Of a stretch of 64,000 bases of DNA, positions 12,751 to 25,700 are shown in pieces. Where the stretch lies: assembly GCA_963978905.1 (NCBI GenBank), contig OZ022256.1, positions 45,060,001 through 45,124,000 of the forward strand, in the 5' to 3' direction. Made by a program: the position numbers and the translations under genes. How positions within the stretch are numbered: position 1 is the stretch's first letter; each line of letters begins with the position of its first letter. The DNA is from Trichostrongylus colubriformis. Its lineage: Eukaryota; Nematoda; Chromadorea; Rhabditida; Trichostrongylidae. The notes under the pieces are model-generated. The model did not search any database, was not told the DNA's origin, and worked only from the letters and a program-made list of their open reading frames with translations.

Positions 12751-13814
12751 GACCAAGACCGGCAGACTCTCAATGGGTCTGGCTCCTCCCAAAATTGAGT
12801 GCGCTAGTAAGCGTTCATCGCGAAGCCTGCGTTTTTTGCAGAACCTTAGAATCTGTGGAAAACTATTGCGGAGAAACGGATAGATTGAAAGAAGTGTGGA
12901 AATCGCGGTTTTTGTGGGAACTCGAAATTGTGACATTTGAATTCCTACAATTCTCTCGCTATGTGGAGCATGGAAATTGATTCGTATGTAATCCTTTTCT
13001 ACAGATTTCACGATTCCGCATTTACACAAAAAAGCAAATTACGTGACTCTTCCAATCGATATGCATTTTTATCATATTCTACCCCTCTACAATTCCGAAA
13101 AAACCAGTGCCCGCCACCATGATATCTGTGTTATGTCATCTTAGCTCCTCCATTTTCATATAAAGTGAAGACCAAATTATCGGTGTTGACCTTTGCCTCG
13201 AGTGCTCATCAATACCACTTTCATCGACTCTTTACTGTCAGCACATCCTGTCCGTCCGGTTCAGGCCCCAAAGTACATACTGCGGTGCTCTGAAGAAACT
13301 TCTCAACGAATACAGGTCTTTCTCATTATGGATTGCTGTGGCTCTCATCGCACTATGGCTTGTTTCAAACCAGTCACTAAATATTGCTCATTTCAAAACG
13401 GACAGTCAAGAATCGTGGGAATTAGTCAGTTCCGAAGAAGTCTTGGTCAAGAAACCTGATTCAGAAGGGCGCCATATAAACTGGCCCCGATGGAACGGCA
13501 ATAATTAGGATCTGAAAAGAAACGATTTTGCTGAATCATTCAAATTTAATAAGAAATCTTTCGGACACCTAATCTTCCTGCATTGCTGGGATGCAAGCCG
13601 GAGAGCTGCAAAAGTGTTTCTGAGTGGGTATGGCCTTATTTTTCAGATTCAGGTGTGCGTCAGGTCATTCGAACCGGGACAGGCACGCGGGAAGGCGGCA
13701 GCCCCCCACCAGTGCGCAGCCAGTTCCATTTCTGATCTCATTGTGACTCTTTTCAAATCATATGCTTTGCATGGCTGGTTTTTTTCAGTTTGGTCGGTCA
13801 CGGGTCTTGGGCGA

Positions 13815-14172
13815 TTAAAGGCAGTGATAGGGGTAATATGGGTAATGGAAACTCCTAAAGTGGGTCACGCAAATGGAAGCTAAGTCATCAAAAAGACTAT
13901 ATGTGGCGAAATTTTCGATGAGAAGGAGTGCCTCCGGGCTTTATAAGAGTGGTTTTCTTCAACAGCTACCACGTGTTTTATTTCGGCCCGCCCCCTTTTT
14001 TAGGGCGACCCGCCCCTTTTGAGAATGAACGGCGGGAAGATGGTATTATTTCTTTGGTTTTTGACTTTTTCATTTGATTATTTCTTCACTTCTGTATTAC
14101 TGAGCACCTAGATCTTCATATTCAATGATCCTTTCATATTTGGCCCAAGTTACCCCTATCACTGCCTTTCAA
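13815..14172. mobile_element. TTAA-type inverted-repeat element, best copy
   Basis: The left end is TTAAAGGCAGTGATAGGGGT and the right end CCCCTATCACTGCCTTTCAA. The terminal repeats are close to perfect for about 24 bp, with one base altered in the right-hand TTAA. The interior has GGGCGGGCC-like blocks shared with 24900-25170 and 45900-46190. No protein is encoded. Confidence 0.7.
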
Positions 14173-15107
14173 CAGCTTCCAAGGAGCATAGGTGCAAGGA
14201 ACCCAGCTCCTTACAAACTGGCCCCAATGGGAAAGGCCACAAATTAGGGCTATGAAAAAACGATTTTTGCCAGACCATTTAAGTCCATCATAAGAGATCA
14301 TTGGGACACTTCTGAACGTGCCTTCAAATTTGCATATCGACGTCTCCTTTTGTTCTTTATGTTTCTCTTTGCTGACACACTCATTCACTGATCATTCTTT
14401 ACACTGCAAAATGTGCCGTCAGTGATCATGGGTCTCCCTCAGGCCTTCTGAATCACATCGTGTAGCCTAGATTCCTGCTGGAATTCCTTGGAAAATGGAA
14501 GGAGGAAGTGACTTGAGAGCGTGACAACGGCCTCATTAGTCTCGATAAAGCATGAACGAGCAGACAAAACAGCTATTGACGTAAGTTGCGGCTATCGATT
14601 CTCACACGGCATTCTTTACCTGGCCACGGCTCGACAACGTCGACAACGACTACAGCACGGGGCGCCGATTGTACTTTTCAATTCCCTTCCACCTACACTT
14701 TTCATAAACTCATTGTGTACTTTCAGACATGTCCCTATAACTGCTGTCAGGGGACCTTATAAGAGGGCAACCACGCCCCTCCTCTTGAGCTTTATGATCG
14801 CTCACTTGGGCAGTATTACCAAGTTATATTTAAAAAAAAGACTTCTTCTTGAAATTCTCTGTTTTCCTCATGATCCTATACAGCTCAGCCGATCCACTAG
14901 AATCCTTTCAGTGGTTTAAGGCTCAGGTCACTGACTTCTATTCTGTCGTTGGTAAGCGCCGTGTATTCGACTCTCCCTTGAATTTGATTTTCAGTTGTTT
15001 GGTGCGAATATCTGACAAACCTCCTTGGCCAACTTCGAGCTTTGCTCTAATTATTACTCCCTCGAAGACTGCATAGTTTTTTTGATCACCGTCATTTGTA
15101 TAAGTTC

Positions 15108-15326
15108 GTAAGGTGCTATCGCGATGGGGGGGGGGGCATCTCACAAAAAGTTTCATTTATGAATACCTCAGAATGATTTCTTTGATGTCACTCTGCACAT
15201 TCAGGCGTATATTTTTGCCTAAACCTCAAAGGAGAGAGGAAGGGGCTTCCTTCCCTTTCTTGGCTTAGGCAAAAACAGTGTTCATAGTAGGATGCCCCCC
15301 CTCATTGCGATAGCACCGTTCGTAAC
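15108..15326. mobile_element. Palindromic MITE-like element
   Basis: GGTGCTATCGCGATGGGGGG at left faces CCCCTCATTGCGATAGCACC at right, and an inner pair (CCTAAACC..GGGCTTCC..GGCTTAGGCAAAAA) forms the hairpin tip. An 11-G tract lies in the left arm. Confidence 0.6.
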
Positions 15327-18300
15327 CCTTTTGCTACTGTTTTTCAATATTCCATATGCTTCTATAATCATACCTTATATATATTTTAATATTTCCTTAG
15401 TCATTTAAAATTCGATAATGTTTACTCAGTTTCATGAACCACGTATTTTCCCTCCGTTGAATCGATGCTGTTCTCCACCAACTTTTTGTCAAGTCTAAAG
15501 CCAGCCACGCGCAGAATGTTCGCAACGGGATCGTCGGCCGTGCTTTGTGTCCCGACCGCGCCTGTGCGTGTGTGCCGCCGCCACCGTGGAACAGACGTAC
15601 AGGCGGGCCGGCTCACAGTGGTGGCGGCTTCCGTCGGATTTCGTCGATCAGTAGTCGCGCGAAATTCCGCTCTTTTCAGAACGTACACGTGTATAGAACC
15701 GACGTATTGTATCATGCACATATTGACTAGATTCTAGCCAGCTGGCTCAATCGACGACGACGACTGTCCAAACAGACGTGGAACAGCAAAACGATGGGTT
15801 TGTGTTTCGTTGTGTTACGTCTTTCAATTCTAACTTCCTATTCCTCTTTGTTTCTCATACGTTTTTCATCTCTTTTGAAATTTTCCTCGTCATTTCGTTC
15901 GTAATATGGCGCGTAGCTAGTTTTCTCTTCATAATTTCGCGACAACGTCGCCTTGGTAACGAACGGTAACAATGCTTCACAACATATCCTTGTGACTTGT
16001 CACACATCACACCGTAATCTTGGCAAGACCTCGTTCACACGGAAGTTGCTTTTCTTGCGTGGGCGGAGAAAAACTGAGGAATGCAACCTATCTCCGAGCA
16101 ATTCGGCGCTGGTGGGACAGGCGGGCGCTTTCAGCCCTCGCCGACCATTTTTTTGTAGTCTGAGTCAGGCATGAGATGCACAAACATCGCCTCGAAATGT
16201 TTGAATTGGCAAAATCGGTGAAGAATCGACCCCACATGAGAATTGGATCATGCTCCACCATCATGATTTCGCAATGTTCTTCAAGGAATGCCAAAAAAGA
16301 GTCGCTTTTCCTGCTCCTTTGCAACCCTATTTTAGTCGAGCTTCAACAGAACCTGACGAGGTATTTCCATCCCCAAATTTAAACACAGACCTCGCTCTAT
16401 CACTATACTCCGTAACAGCCTACTGCACCAACAGGATCGGGAGCTTCTTCTGAGTGAACATAATGTGTCATCAACTCGACAAAATCCGAGTTTTCGCCAC
16501 CCTCGTTCACAACCTTGCGAAGGTCCGTTCACTCTGGTTACCTAAGATAACTCATATTAGGTGGTGCCCTTGAGTATCGGTTTTTTCCCAGGTCCCAACC
16601 CCCATCGTTTTCAAGAGCTAGAAGGTGCCGTTATCATTAAACCCCCAATTGAGGTGGGTTTCAGGCATGAAAAATGATACTTCGGATCATAGCAGGGTTG
16701 TCCAAACAGCGGGGACTCGATGACTTCCATGAACCTAGGGGCCAATTCTTAGGAAGCCTCCCACAAAAGACCTACCACGGAACCTGGCGCCACTGTTTTT
16801 AGCGGACCTTGATACCGTAGGTGCTCTGAGCCCGACTGCGCCGACTGAAGGCTCCGTATTTTGATGAGGGTAAGAGTAGTGGGTCTCAGCTTGCTCCCGT
16901 TTCCGAGGAAACATTTCGGGAATATTTTGCCTCAATACTTTAACTCTTTCGTTTCCTCATGTTTTTTATACTTGCGTATGTGAGACGCTAATAAAATTAC
17001 CCTTTTTTGCACCCTCTGTACTGCTCAGTCCTGCTTCACAGTGCTAATAGCATGCAGAAGTGCAAATGCTAACTTCGACCAAAATTAGCTGCAAGATTTA
17101 TTGTTTATTCGTCGAAATCAATAAATTCCTTGTCACCATCTCCAAGCGAAGAAACAAGCCTAGAGTAGTAGGTGTCGCCCCCTGTGCATGAATGAGGAAT
17201 TTCATTGAAATCTATGAAGAATGCAGAATAGGGTATTCTATGGTTCAACTGGCATCATTGCTCGATCATGTACTCGATCATTCAAATTGTTGAAAAATTA
17301 TTTGAAACATTCTGAGATGAGAGAATGGTTCATAATTTCACAATTTTACAATTTCAAGCAATTTTTCGGCATCGATTGTTTCTTTCTTTGTTTGTCCAGG
17401 AGGATTTCATCTCTAGTGCAAAACGTTCCGGAACTGTTCAAATAATTGGAAAGTCAGATCGATTCACAAACACCTTCGATCGATTGTTGTGGGCTGTTGG
17501 GATTATCGATCTGTAATTTGTACCCTTATCTGTGGGCTTATACACGCGTCTCGTACGTTTCAAATAGTGCCGCTACGTGTGTCACCATCACGCTCATTGT
17601 TTGCTCTTCCACATTTAACCCCCTCCTTGTGTGACCTCTGAGCTTAGCACCGTCACATCTTTCGCCATCTTTGGCGCTGGCACTGGCTGTGCTCACCTTT
17701 TGCCACTTTCCTACGCATTCATGAGGATTAACGGAGTACACATTGGATAGCCGGAAATTCCTCTGATAATCCTATTTTGGCACTGACACCTACTACTATT
17801 GGTATGCAAATTTCACGCTGTCGTGCCCTATGCATGAATGGGGAATTTCATTGAAATTCATGAAGTGCTACTATTTCTCCCATGGGACGAATCGCCCGTA
17901 TGAAACACGAACGAATTTTGTTTTTCTGTTTTCTGCATTACGCGACAATTGAAATGCACGAATCGTTCTTAGAACAGGAGCATTTCAATGACGCAATCCT
18001 TTTCTGAATAAGCGCTCACATGATCTTGGCCATATTGGATTTTTTATGGAATTAAGGTTAATTGGATCTACCCCAATTCAATTTGTATTAATTTTCTCGA
18101 ATAACACTAATTTATGGGAAATGGGAAGAAAGAGAATATTCAGTTCTATTACCTCCACAAAATTCTGTCAAGCACTAGGGATTTCAAGTGAGAAAATAGT
18201 TAAATAATAGGGGAAAAGTTTAAAATTACTCAACTTTATTTCAGTTTCGATACCGTGAGTGCATGAATACCGTTCATATCGCATCGATTGACAATAAAAT

Positions 18301-21300
18301 AAATTGTGGTTTTCAGCTATTTTTTATGAGTCATAAAACTGTTGCATGGTGTTGTCATGTTGTAGCGTACCCAGACATGATTAAAAAAATCAACAAAAAA
18401 TTTAATAATTGGATAAGTGGATTAATGAGTAGATAAGTAGTGAATAAGTAATAAACACATAAATGTCAACCATAAAAGACCAAGAATTCAAACGATTGAA
18501 AACCTGAATAGGGGCTAAAGTGTTACATATGAATGAGTGATATGTACGTAACAGTAAAATGATAAGAAAGATCAATATTGTTATTGATTCTGAATAACAA
18601 CCATTTGTTGTTAGAAAATACATTAATGCTCAATATTCTGATCGATATTTGGATATGTGAAGGGCTTTAAAATGTAGCGCAAACATGAAGTGCGTATTCG
18701 AATTTAATTTGCGACAGATGCATGGGAAGTGAAAAGAGATTCCAACCGTTTAATGAAAATTTGCCGAAATTGCCAACACTCACTCTAAGCGCATGGGTGT
18801 GATAATGTAAAGCGTCTGCACGAGATCAAATGTTTGTCGAGGAATCTGCCATGAGTGGGGGTCGGAGAGGATGCACCTGCAAACCTGAGACTGCTAAAGG
18901 GCTGGGAGAAGGAGAAGAAGGACTGTGTTGAATAGAGCGGTGGAAAGAGGGAACTGAAACAGGAAAAAGTGGTGATAGGACTAACTTTTTCTGGAAATCG
19001 TTAATTTTTTATTCAGAATCTCCCGTAAACCGTCTTTGTGTGAGGGTAACTGGTGGTAGGGATTTCAAGTAGGGGTCGTGCTACTTTCAAAGGCTAAAAA
19101 GCACTCGCTACTTTATCGGCACATCCTGACCATCCACGGTGGCCCGATTTAGTAGTATTCGGCAGAGCAGTAGCACGGAAAAATTAGAAAACATTATATT
19201 TAAAGCACTACAAATAATAGTAAATATTATTTGAGCAGCAAAATCAGAAAACATAATATTCAAAAGTATTCACTTGAAGCATTACATTATATTTGCTATA
19301 CTCTTCCTCATTCTTATTTCAGCTTAATTATGTAGTTGTACTTTATCCTTTAAGCTCAGTCATGCACTTTTATTCGATTCTGTAAAGAGTTTTAAAAAAC
19401 GACCTCTCAGCCTCCATGCGGATTGATTTTTTGAAAAATGGGCCTTAAAATTGATTTTTTGGAATCTCGGAGCGCCGCGCGAAGATCGAAGGAGGAAATT
19501 GTAGTTTTCTATTTTTTGCATGTAAATGAATTCACGTGGATGCACTTTTTATGTGATATCTTATTTTGAGTTCGCAAGTAACACGCAACATTTCTGAGAT
19601 ATTCTCAAATAGAAAAAAAATTGGATAATCAGTTTCAGCAAAAAAAAAACAGATGGCTTATGTTATTTCAGAATTTCTTTTGATCTCACATTAAGGGTGG
19701 GGGTACCGCAGCAAGACATAGTTTCAGCTTCTCCATGTTCCATGCAGTTTGAGTTCAGGGCACGTTTTTTGTGGGATAGTTATTTGGCTCAAACTGAAGC
19801 TATCATCAAGATCGTTTAGGGAGTGAACGGTAAATCTGTTGCCGCGGAAAACTAACATTTATAGGTTTTTTCAGGAACCTGCGGTACTTCCACAGAATAG
19901 ACCAAGTGAAAAAAGTGAAAACTTATAGAAAAATTCAAAATTTGTGTTCTAATATACGTGAAAATAGAAATCAAACTGTTCAAAAAACAAATTATAAAAT
20001 TTAGTGTGGATTCAACTGGTTTCAATTTTTTGGATGATTTTTATTTGATTCAAATCGGCGTTGTATCTCGAGATATAATTTTGCTAAGCTGCTCAAAAGT
20101 CGCAAAGGTGTTCTTCTGTCCTACATTGAACCTTGTGATTTCCATAATTCAACGTTTTTTGTTGGGTAATGCTGCTTTTTATTCGAGTACCATAGAAACA
20201 CGTCCCGTCTTCATGACAAATATGAAATGTTTCCTGGAAACCCTTCTCATCATACATACTCTCACATGATTTATCCCTGAGAAACATGCTATGTACTGTC
20301 AATCCAGTTGCAGTTTAGAATTTTGCCTCTTGAAAGTCCTTCTGAACGCTTTTTTCATAGATGGGTTTGGTCTGTACTGTACGAGGAATTTCCAAAAAGG
20401 GCATTTTTTTCATCGAAAAGCGGGCGTGTTGTATTTTGGAGAATTCCAGCTCCAATTCGGAATCCTCGATGATCACTATTCTTGAACCAGTAAGGTAATC
20501 TCTGAAAATCTTTCACCAATCGATAATCATACTTAATAGTAGATGGTAATGCTACGATTATCGTTTGATGACCTTTTTAGGGAGAAACCTTGGAGTATTA
20601 GGAGAGGCAGAGCTAGTTCGGTAACCAAAAGGTCGTATTTTTCGAAAATTTTCCTCGACGGGACGGTGGCATTAACCCGAAAAAAATTTAAAATATATTT
20701 TTTAATTTTTTTCTTCCAGTTCAGTGGACGGCCAGCTTAATGGGCTGCGGAGAATTTACAAAACCAAAGACATCAAAATAAGAAATCATCAAAATAAGAA
20801 ATCAATCTCTTGATAAAGATTTGTAAAAAATGGAATTCAAGCTGATCTATGAAATACCTTCGAAAACTGTGTGATTCATGAATTTGAGAAAATTTATTCA
20901 CTTTTTATTTGGTTCTGATCGACATCTTTTCTCGAAATATAATACTGCATGGCTGCTCAAAAGTCGCAATACTCTTGTGTTCCACATCGAACCGCCTCAG
21001 ACATTCTCATAGTCTCTGAGTCTCTGGTGCAATCACTCCTTTGGACTTTAGCGTGAGACATGGCGAAGGTTTCACTACAATCATTTGAACATCGCGTGTT
21101 ACCTATCCTCCGGCCCTTCTTTGCCTTTCAGTGCGCGCGTAGGTAACACGAGTTGCAAATAATTTTAGTTAAAGCTTCGACCATCGTCGGCCTTGACTAG
21201 CACTACGAGATGCCAAACCTTGCTCATTCAAATCGGGTTTTCTTTCAAGACACTACATAGTAGACACTGTTGGTCTGAATATGAAAAGAAAGTCGAAGTG

Positions 21301-21577
21301 TTTAGTAGTACAAAAGTGTAGAAACGATCAAAAACAACACAAGTAATATAACCCTTTTTCCGCTGTTGATCCTGGGGTCAGCCAGGATAAAAGAGGGGGA
21401 GCCACGTTAAAACAGGCGTTGTGCAAATCGAAATACAACACCGCTTCGTCCTCCCTCCTTCTGGGTTATTCCCAAGGCAAACTTGACCGCGCATATGACA
21501 CGTCTTCATACCTTGAAACAATCTTCCTGCGTTTCTAACCACTCATAAGGTCTGTCTTTCAGACACAACAGAGAAAC
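15327..21577. other. About 6 kb with no gene recognised
   Basis: A/T-rich, low-complexity in places (18.0-20.9 kb). I saw no exon with recognisable motifs and no complete transposon. The 3' part may hold the promoter or a trans-splice acceptor for the flippase gene, but no site can be singled out from sequence alone. Confidence 0.35.
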
Positions 21578-22006
21578 TTAAAGAATCGTCCACGGAAAAT
21601 GAGTTTTTGTGTTACCCATATGTTTATGTTGTATTTGCTATTGTGGGCCTCATGCAAAATTTCACGCAAAAAATGTGAATCTGGCCTAGATACAGCACCA
21701 CAAAGTGCGTCCAGGTGGGCGGGACCTCCGTGTAAAAGCCTCGTCCCGTCATCCGCCGCCGTTGGGAACAGAGAGTGGGACTGTTTACGTAACCTTCTGT
21801 TCCTACAATGCGTCTCCGACCACGGCGGACGACGGGACGAGGCTTTTACACGGAGGCCCCGCCCACCTGGACGCACTTTGTGGTGCTGTATCTCAGCCAG
21901 ATTCACATTTTTTCGCATGAAATTTTGCATGAGGCCAACATTAGGCAAATACAACATAAACATATGGCTAACACAAAAACTCATTTTCCGTGGACGATTC
22001 CTTTAA
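21578..22006. mobile_element. 430-bp TTAA foldback element F, copy 1
   Basis: Starts TTAAAGAATCGTCCACGG and ends CCGTGGACGATTCCTTTAA. Nearly the whole length is two facing arms of about 200 bp with a short spacer near 21790. Copies lie at 43994-44421 and 47087-47495, and a half copy at about 23755-23895. It ends 73 bp before the proposed flippase start codon. Confidence 0.85.
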
Positions 22007-22078
22007 GTGATCAGAATCGCAATTCATTTGCTGTGAATTAATGTTCTTGCCATCAGCAATCATTCCTTCTTGACAATA

Positions 22079-22739
22079 ATGATCGATCTGATTTCAGCTG
22101 CTGTGGCTCCGTCCGGTTCGGACCACCCAGGCTATTTGGGAGATCCAGAAAGGAAACGTGAGGAATTTCCCCTTCAACCAAAATATTTTCTTCTACCGTA
22201 GGGTCTTATATGATGCCTATTGCAGCCATAGTATCCAATTCGGAACGTCCGTCAATGTTCGAACGACTGTGTGGATGCTGCAGCCGGGGTGCTTCATCCA
22301 GTGAAGATGTCATACGAGGCGAAGAAGAACGACGGTTACGAGCCAATGATCGTGTCTTCAATTCTCAGTTTCGATATGCGGTACGCTGGTTATTGAGTGG
22401 GGGGGGGGGACTATGCTAATTAATGACTGCACAATATAATTTTAATTCAGGGTAATTACATTAAAACGTCCAAGTACAATCTTATCACGTTCATTCCGCA
22501 AAATTTATTCGAGCAATTTCAACGGATAGCAAATTTTTATTTTCTAGTCTTAATGATATTACAGGTATGACAATGCATTTTGTTTATTTTTTATTTGAAT
22601 AAAACGGGTAAAAAACCTGACTTTGAATATCCTCATTCAGTTTATACCTCAAATATCCTCCATATCATGGTATTCTACGGCTATTCCATTAGTTATCGTT
22701 TTGGCATTCAGTGCTGTCAAGGACGGTTACGATGACATG
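22079..22739 (+). other. Flippase exons 1-4: N-terminus and M1-M2
   Basis: Residues 1-157. The first 60 residues are poorly conserved and include a cysteine cluster (C50, C52, C53) that could be lipid-modified. From about residue 69 the P4 signature appears ([42 protein letters not shown]), followed by two membrane segments ([10 protein letters not shown] and [15 protein letters not shown]) and AVKDGYDD at the M2 end. Confidence 0.9.
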
Positions 22740-25700
22740 GTATGTGTTCCTCAGCTTTGTTTAACAATAACAATTTGTTCAATGTTTGAGCAGTTTTTAT
22801 TTAATCCCATTTTACCCGATGGAGGTAGTATGGCGGGTAATGGCGCCACTATCACATGCATTGTGCGACGATCACATCCTGGATCAGTTACGCTCGGTCC
22901 CATCAATCTCTCAATTTTTTCGGCAACACTGGAATAGGACCACAAAAACACTAACGCGACCGTGGAGCTACGTGATCGCTTTCTCATCAAGTTATGACCG
23001 CAATGTTACAAGAAAGCATCAAGGTGTTCCTATTGGCTTTTGGGATCCATCAAAGATTACATACATTGTCACAAGTATGCAGAGTTCTCAAAAGCTTCGA
23101 GCTTGGAAGTGATCGAACCCTCACTCACTGCTTTACGGGCATATGTGTTAATCCATTACACTACCGAGATCCCTTTCGCCTTAACTCTTCTGAATGGTAT
23201 ATTCACCACAGCTTATCAACACTCACACGTATAACCCGTTGAGCCGATTGGCCAATATTGGCATGGACCGTGGAGCTGTAAGCTTGGGTAGATATTGATT
23301 TTGATAGTTCTGAATTTGAACTCAGCATCCTTGTAACAATTTTCGCATGGCGGGTTGGGGCGAGAATCAGCAGCCATCAAAAATTACGAACATTGTGTTT
23401 TTTATAGTTCCTATTGATGCAATTACCAGGTCGATCGCTCTCATTTCCACGGGAATTCTATGATTCTAATTCCTCTTGAAATCACTCTAGATGCAGTACA
23501 AGGACAGGAACACTAAAAGAACAGAGAAATTCCCTCCAGTCAAAAACAATCGAAAAACTGGAAGGAGAACAACTGTTTTGAATTCCTGCCATACTTCCCC
23601 CAAAACTCTTGAACAGCCGTGAAGTGCCGCGCAGTTCAAATTTTCCGCCCATTGACAATGCTTCTCACTCTACGTGCATGACCACGTGACGGTCGCCTAT
23701 CTGCTACTCAGCACTCTATCATCGGAACCCTCGAACGCCACACCCCGTCGTCCGTCGTTTTGAGGAGCTCTATCTCAGCTGAACATCTGTATATGCGCGT
23801 GAAAGTTTTGCATGCGGCCCTCAGTAAGCAAATATAACATGAATATGTTAGTAACAGACGAACATAAATATCCGTGGTCCATTTCCTCCATTAGGTAGAT
23901 CAAGGTATTTTTTTCTTTTTGGGAATTACTGCTTCGAAGTTTTGGAGCCTTGAGTCAAGTAATCCACCGTATTGAAGCAGGCCCACATGGAAGGTTCTTA
24001 TTCATCCATCTTCTATCGAAGCATTTCCTATTTGAGCAGAGTAGGAACATTGTTTATCGGTGGGGTGACTATATAGGCACCTATCACTCATTTTATGACT
24101 CATAGGACTGTCATGCCTAACCCTTATCGCCGAATTCCGTTTGTGATTTCAGCAACGGCACATCTCCGATCGGAATGTGAATGGCCGAAAGTCGTTCGTG
24201 GTACGAAACGGCCATTTGAATGAGGAGGAATGGGAGAAAGTCAAAGTGGGTGATGTCATCCGAATGATGAGCAACCAGTTCGTGGCGGTGAGTAGAGTTA
24301 GATTTAATGGACGATTTTCCAAAAATGGGAAGGTATTTCAGGCTGACTTGTTACTACTCTCGACATCCGAACCTCATGGGATTTGTTATATTGAAACCAT
24401 GGAATTAGACGGAGAGACGAATCTGAAGACAAGGGGAGCCGTAGGCGAAACAGCTGAAATGGGTGATGATCTTGACGCCATCAGCAAGTTTGACGGTCGG
24501 TTTTCCACAAAGTGAACAGTTGGTCCTTTTTATTCTAGTCGTAGTGAGTAGTACACTCACTATGCTATTACCCCGCTCTTCAATGAAATCCATTTTTCAG
24601 GGGAAATTGTCTGTGAAGCGCCCAACAACAGATTGGACAAGTTCAACGGAAAGCTCATCTGGCAAGGCAAGGAACTACCAATCACCAATGAAAATATTCT
24701 GTTGAGAGGTTGCATCCTGAAGAATACGCGGTGGTACGTTCTGAAAAAAACAATTAAAAAAACCAGAATAGGTTCTTTTCAACGAAGTTGTATGAACTGC
24801 ATGACAGTTAGTTCTTAAAATCAGCAGTAGGGGTAGTTCGGTTCGAAGTATGCAAAGATTATTGAAAAACGAAAAATGAGGTGTTCAGTAGCGCAAAAGT
24901 GAAGAAAAACGGAACGAAACCGTCAGAAACTCATGAAATAAGATCCCCCCCCCACAGTCAATTCTGAAAGGGGAGGGCCTCGTTGGGAAAAGGGGCGGGC
25001 CGTTAGGAAAAGGGGCGGGCCGTGTTTAAAATCGGTGGCAACTGTGAAAAAGAGCCTTCTCCAGCTGGGGGTCGCTCCTTTTACTAGAGATTTTGCCACT
25101 TTTTAGAGCTTGGCTTTTATATGGATGACTCACTTCAAGAGTTCTCAATACTGACCGTCCGTCTTTATCACCACCTTTGAGCTTAAGATAGAGTTCCGTC
25201 CTACTGTGACGTGAGCCGCTTCTTTTTGTTAATTTTATCAGTTGCAGGGAGCTTTAGTCATCAGTTTCAGTGGCAGCATGTGTAATGTTAGACAGGGTAC
25301 ACGGGGAGTCGAGGATCCTCGTCAGAGGGGGGGGGGGGGGAGGGGGCGATTTGGCCGGATAGGAGGTGAGGGGGACGTAATAGTTACTTGTATTGCAAAG
25401 GTCAAAAGAAGATTGCGGTCCCGTAAAGGAAGAGGGAGTGGTAGTGAAGCGGTTACTTTCTTCGACACGTGGCCATATGTCTGGGTGTCGCCCCTTCCCG
25501 GCTGAGGGTCAATTGGTCGAAGTTTCGCTTCGCGGCGTCGCACTCGCAGCGCCGTCTGCACGACTTGCTGCAGTCCGCTCAGTATGCAGTGGGCTGTTAT
25601 CTTAGGGACCTTCAAAGATTGGAGGTTGGAAGCTTCGGAAGTTCTTATATGTTGTGGTTCTTACTGTTTCAACGAATGAAACCACAAACAACTCGCACTC

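Noticed and set aside
25327..25340. G and C homopolymer tracts as functional G-quadruplex sites
   Set aside because: They are single uninterrupted runs in introns and intergenic DNA, best explained as simple repeats. Their lengths may also be unreliable.
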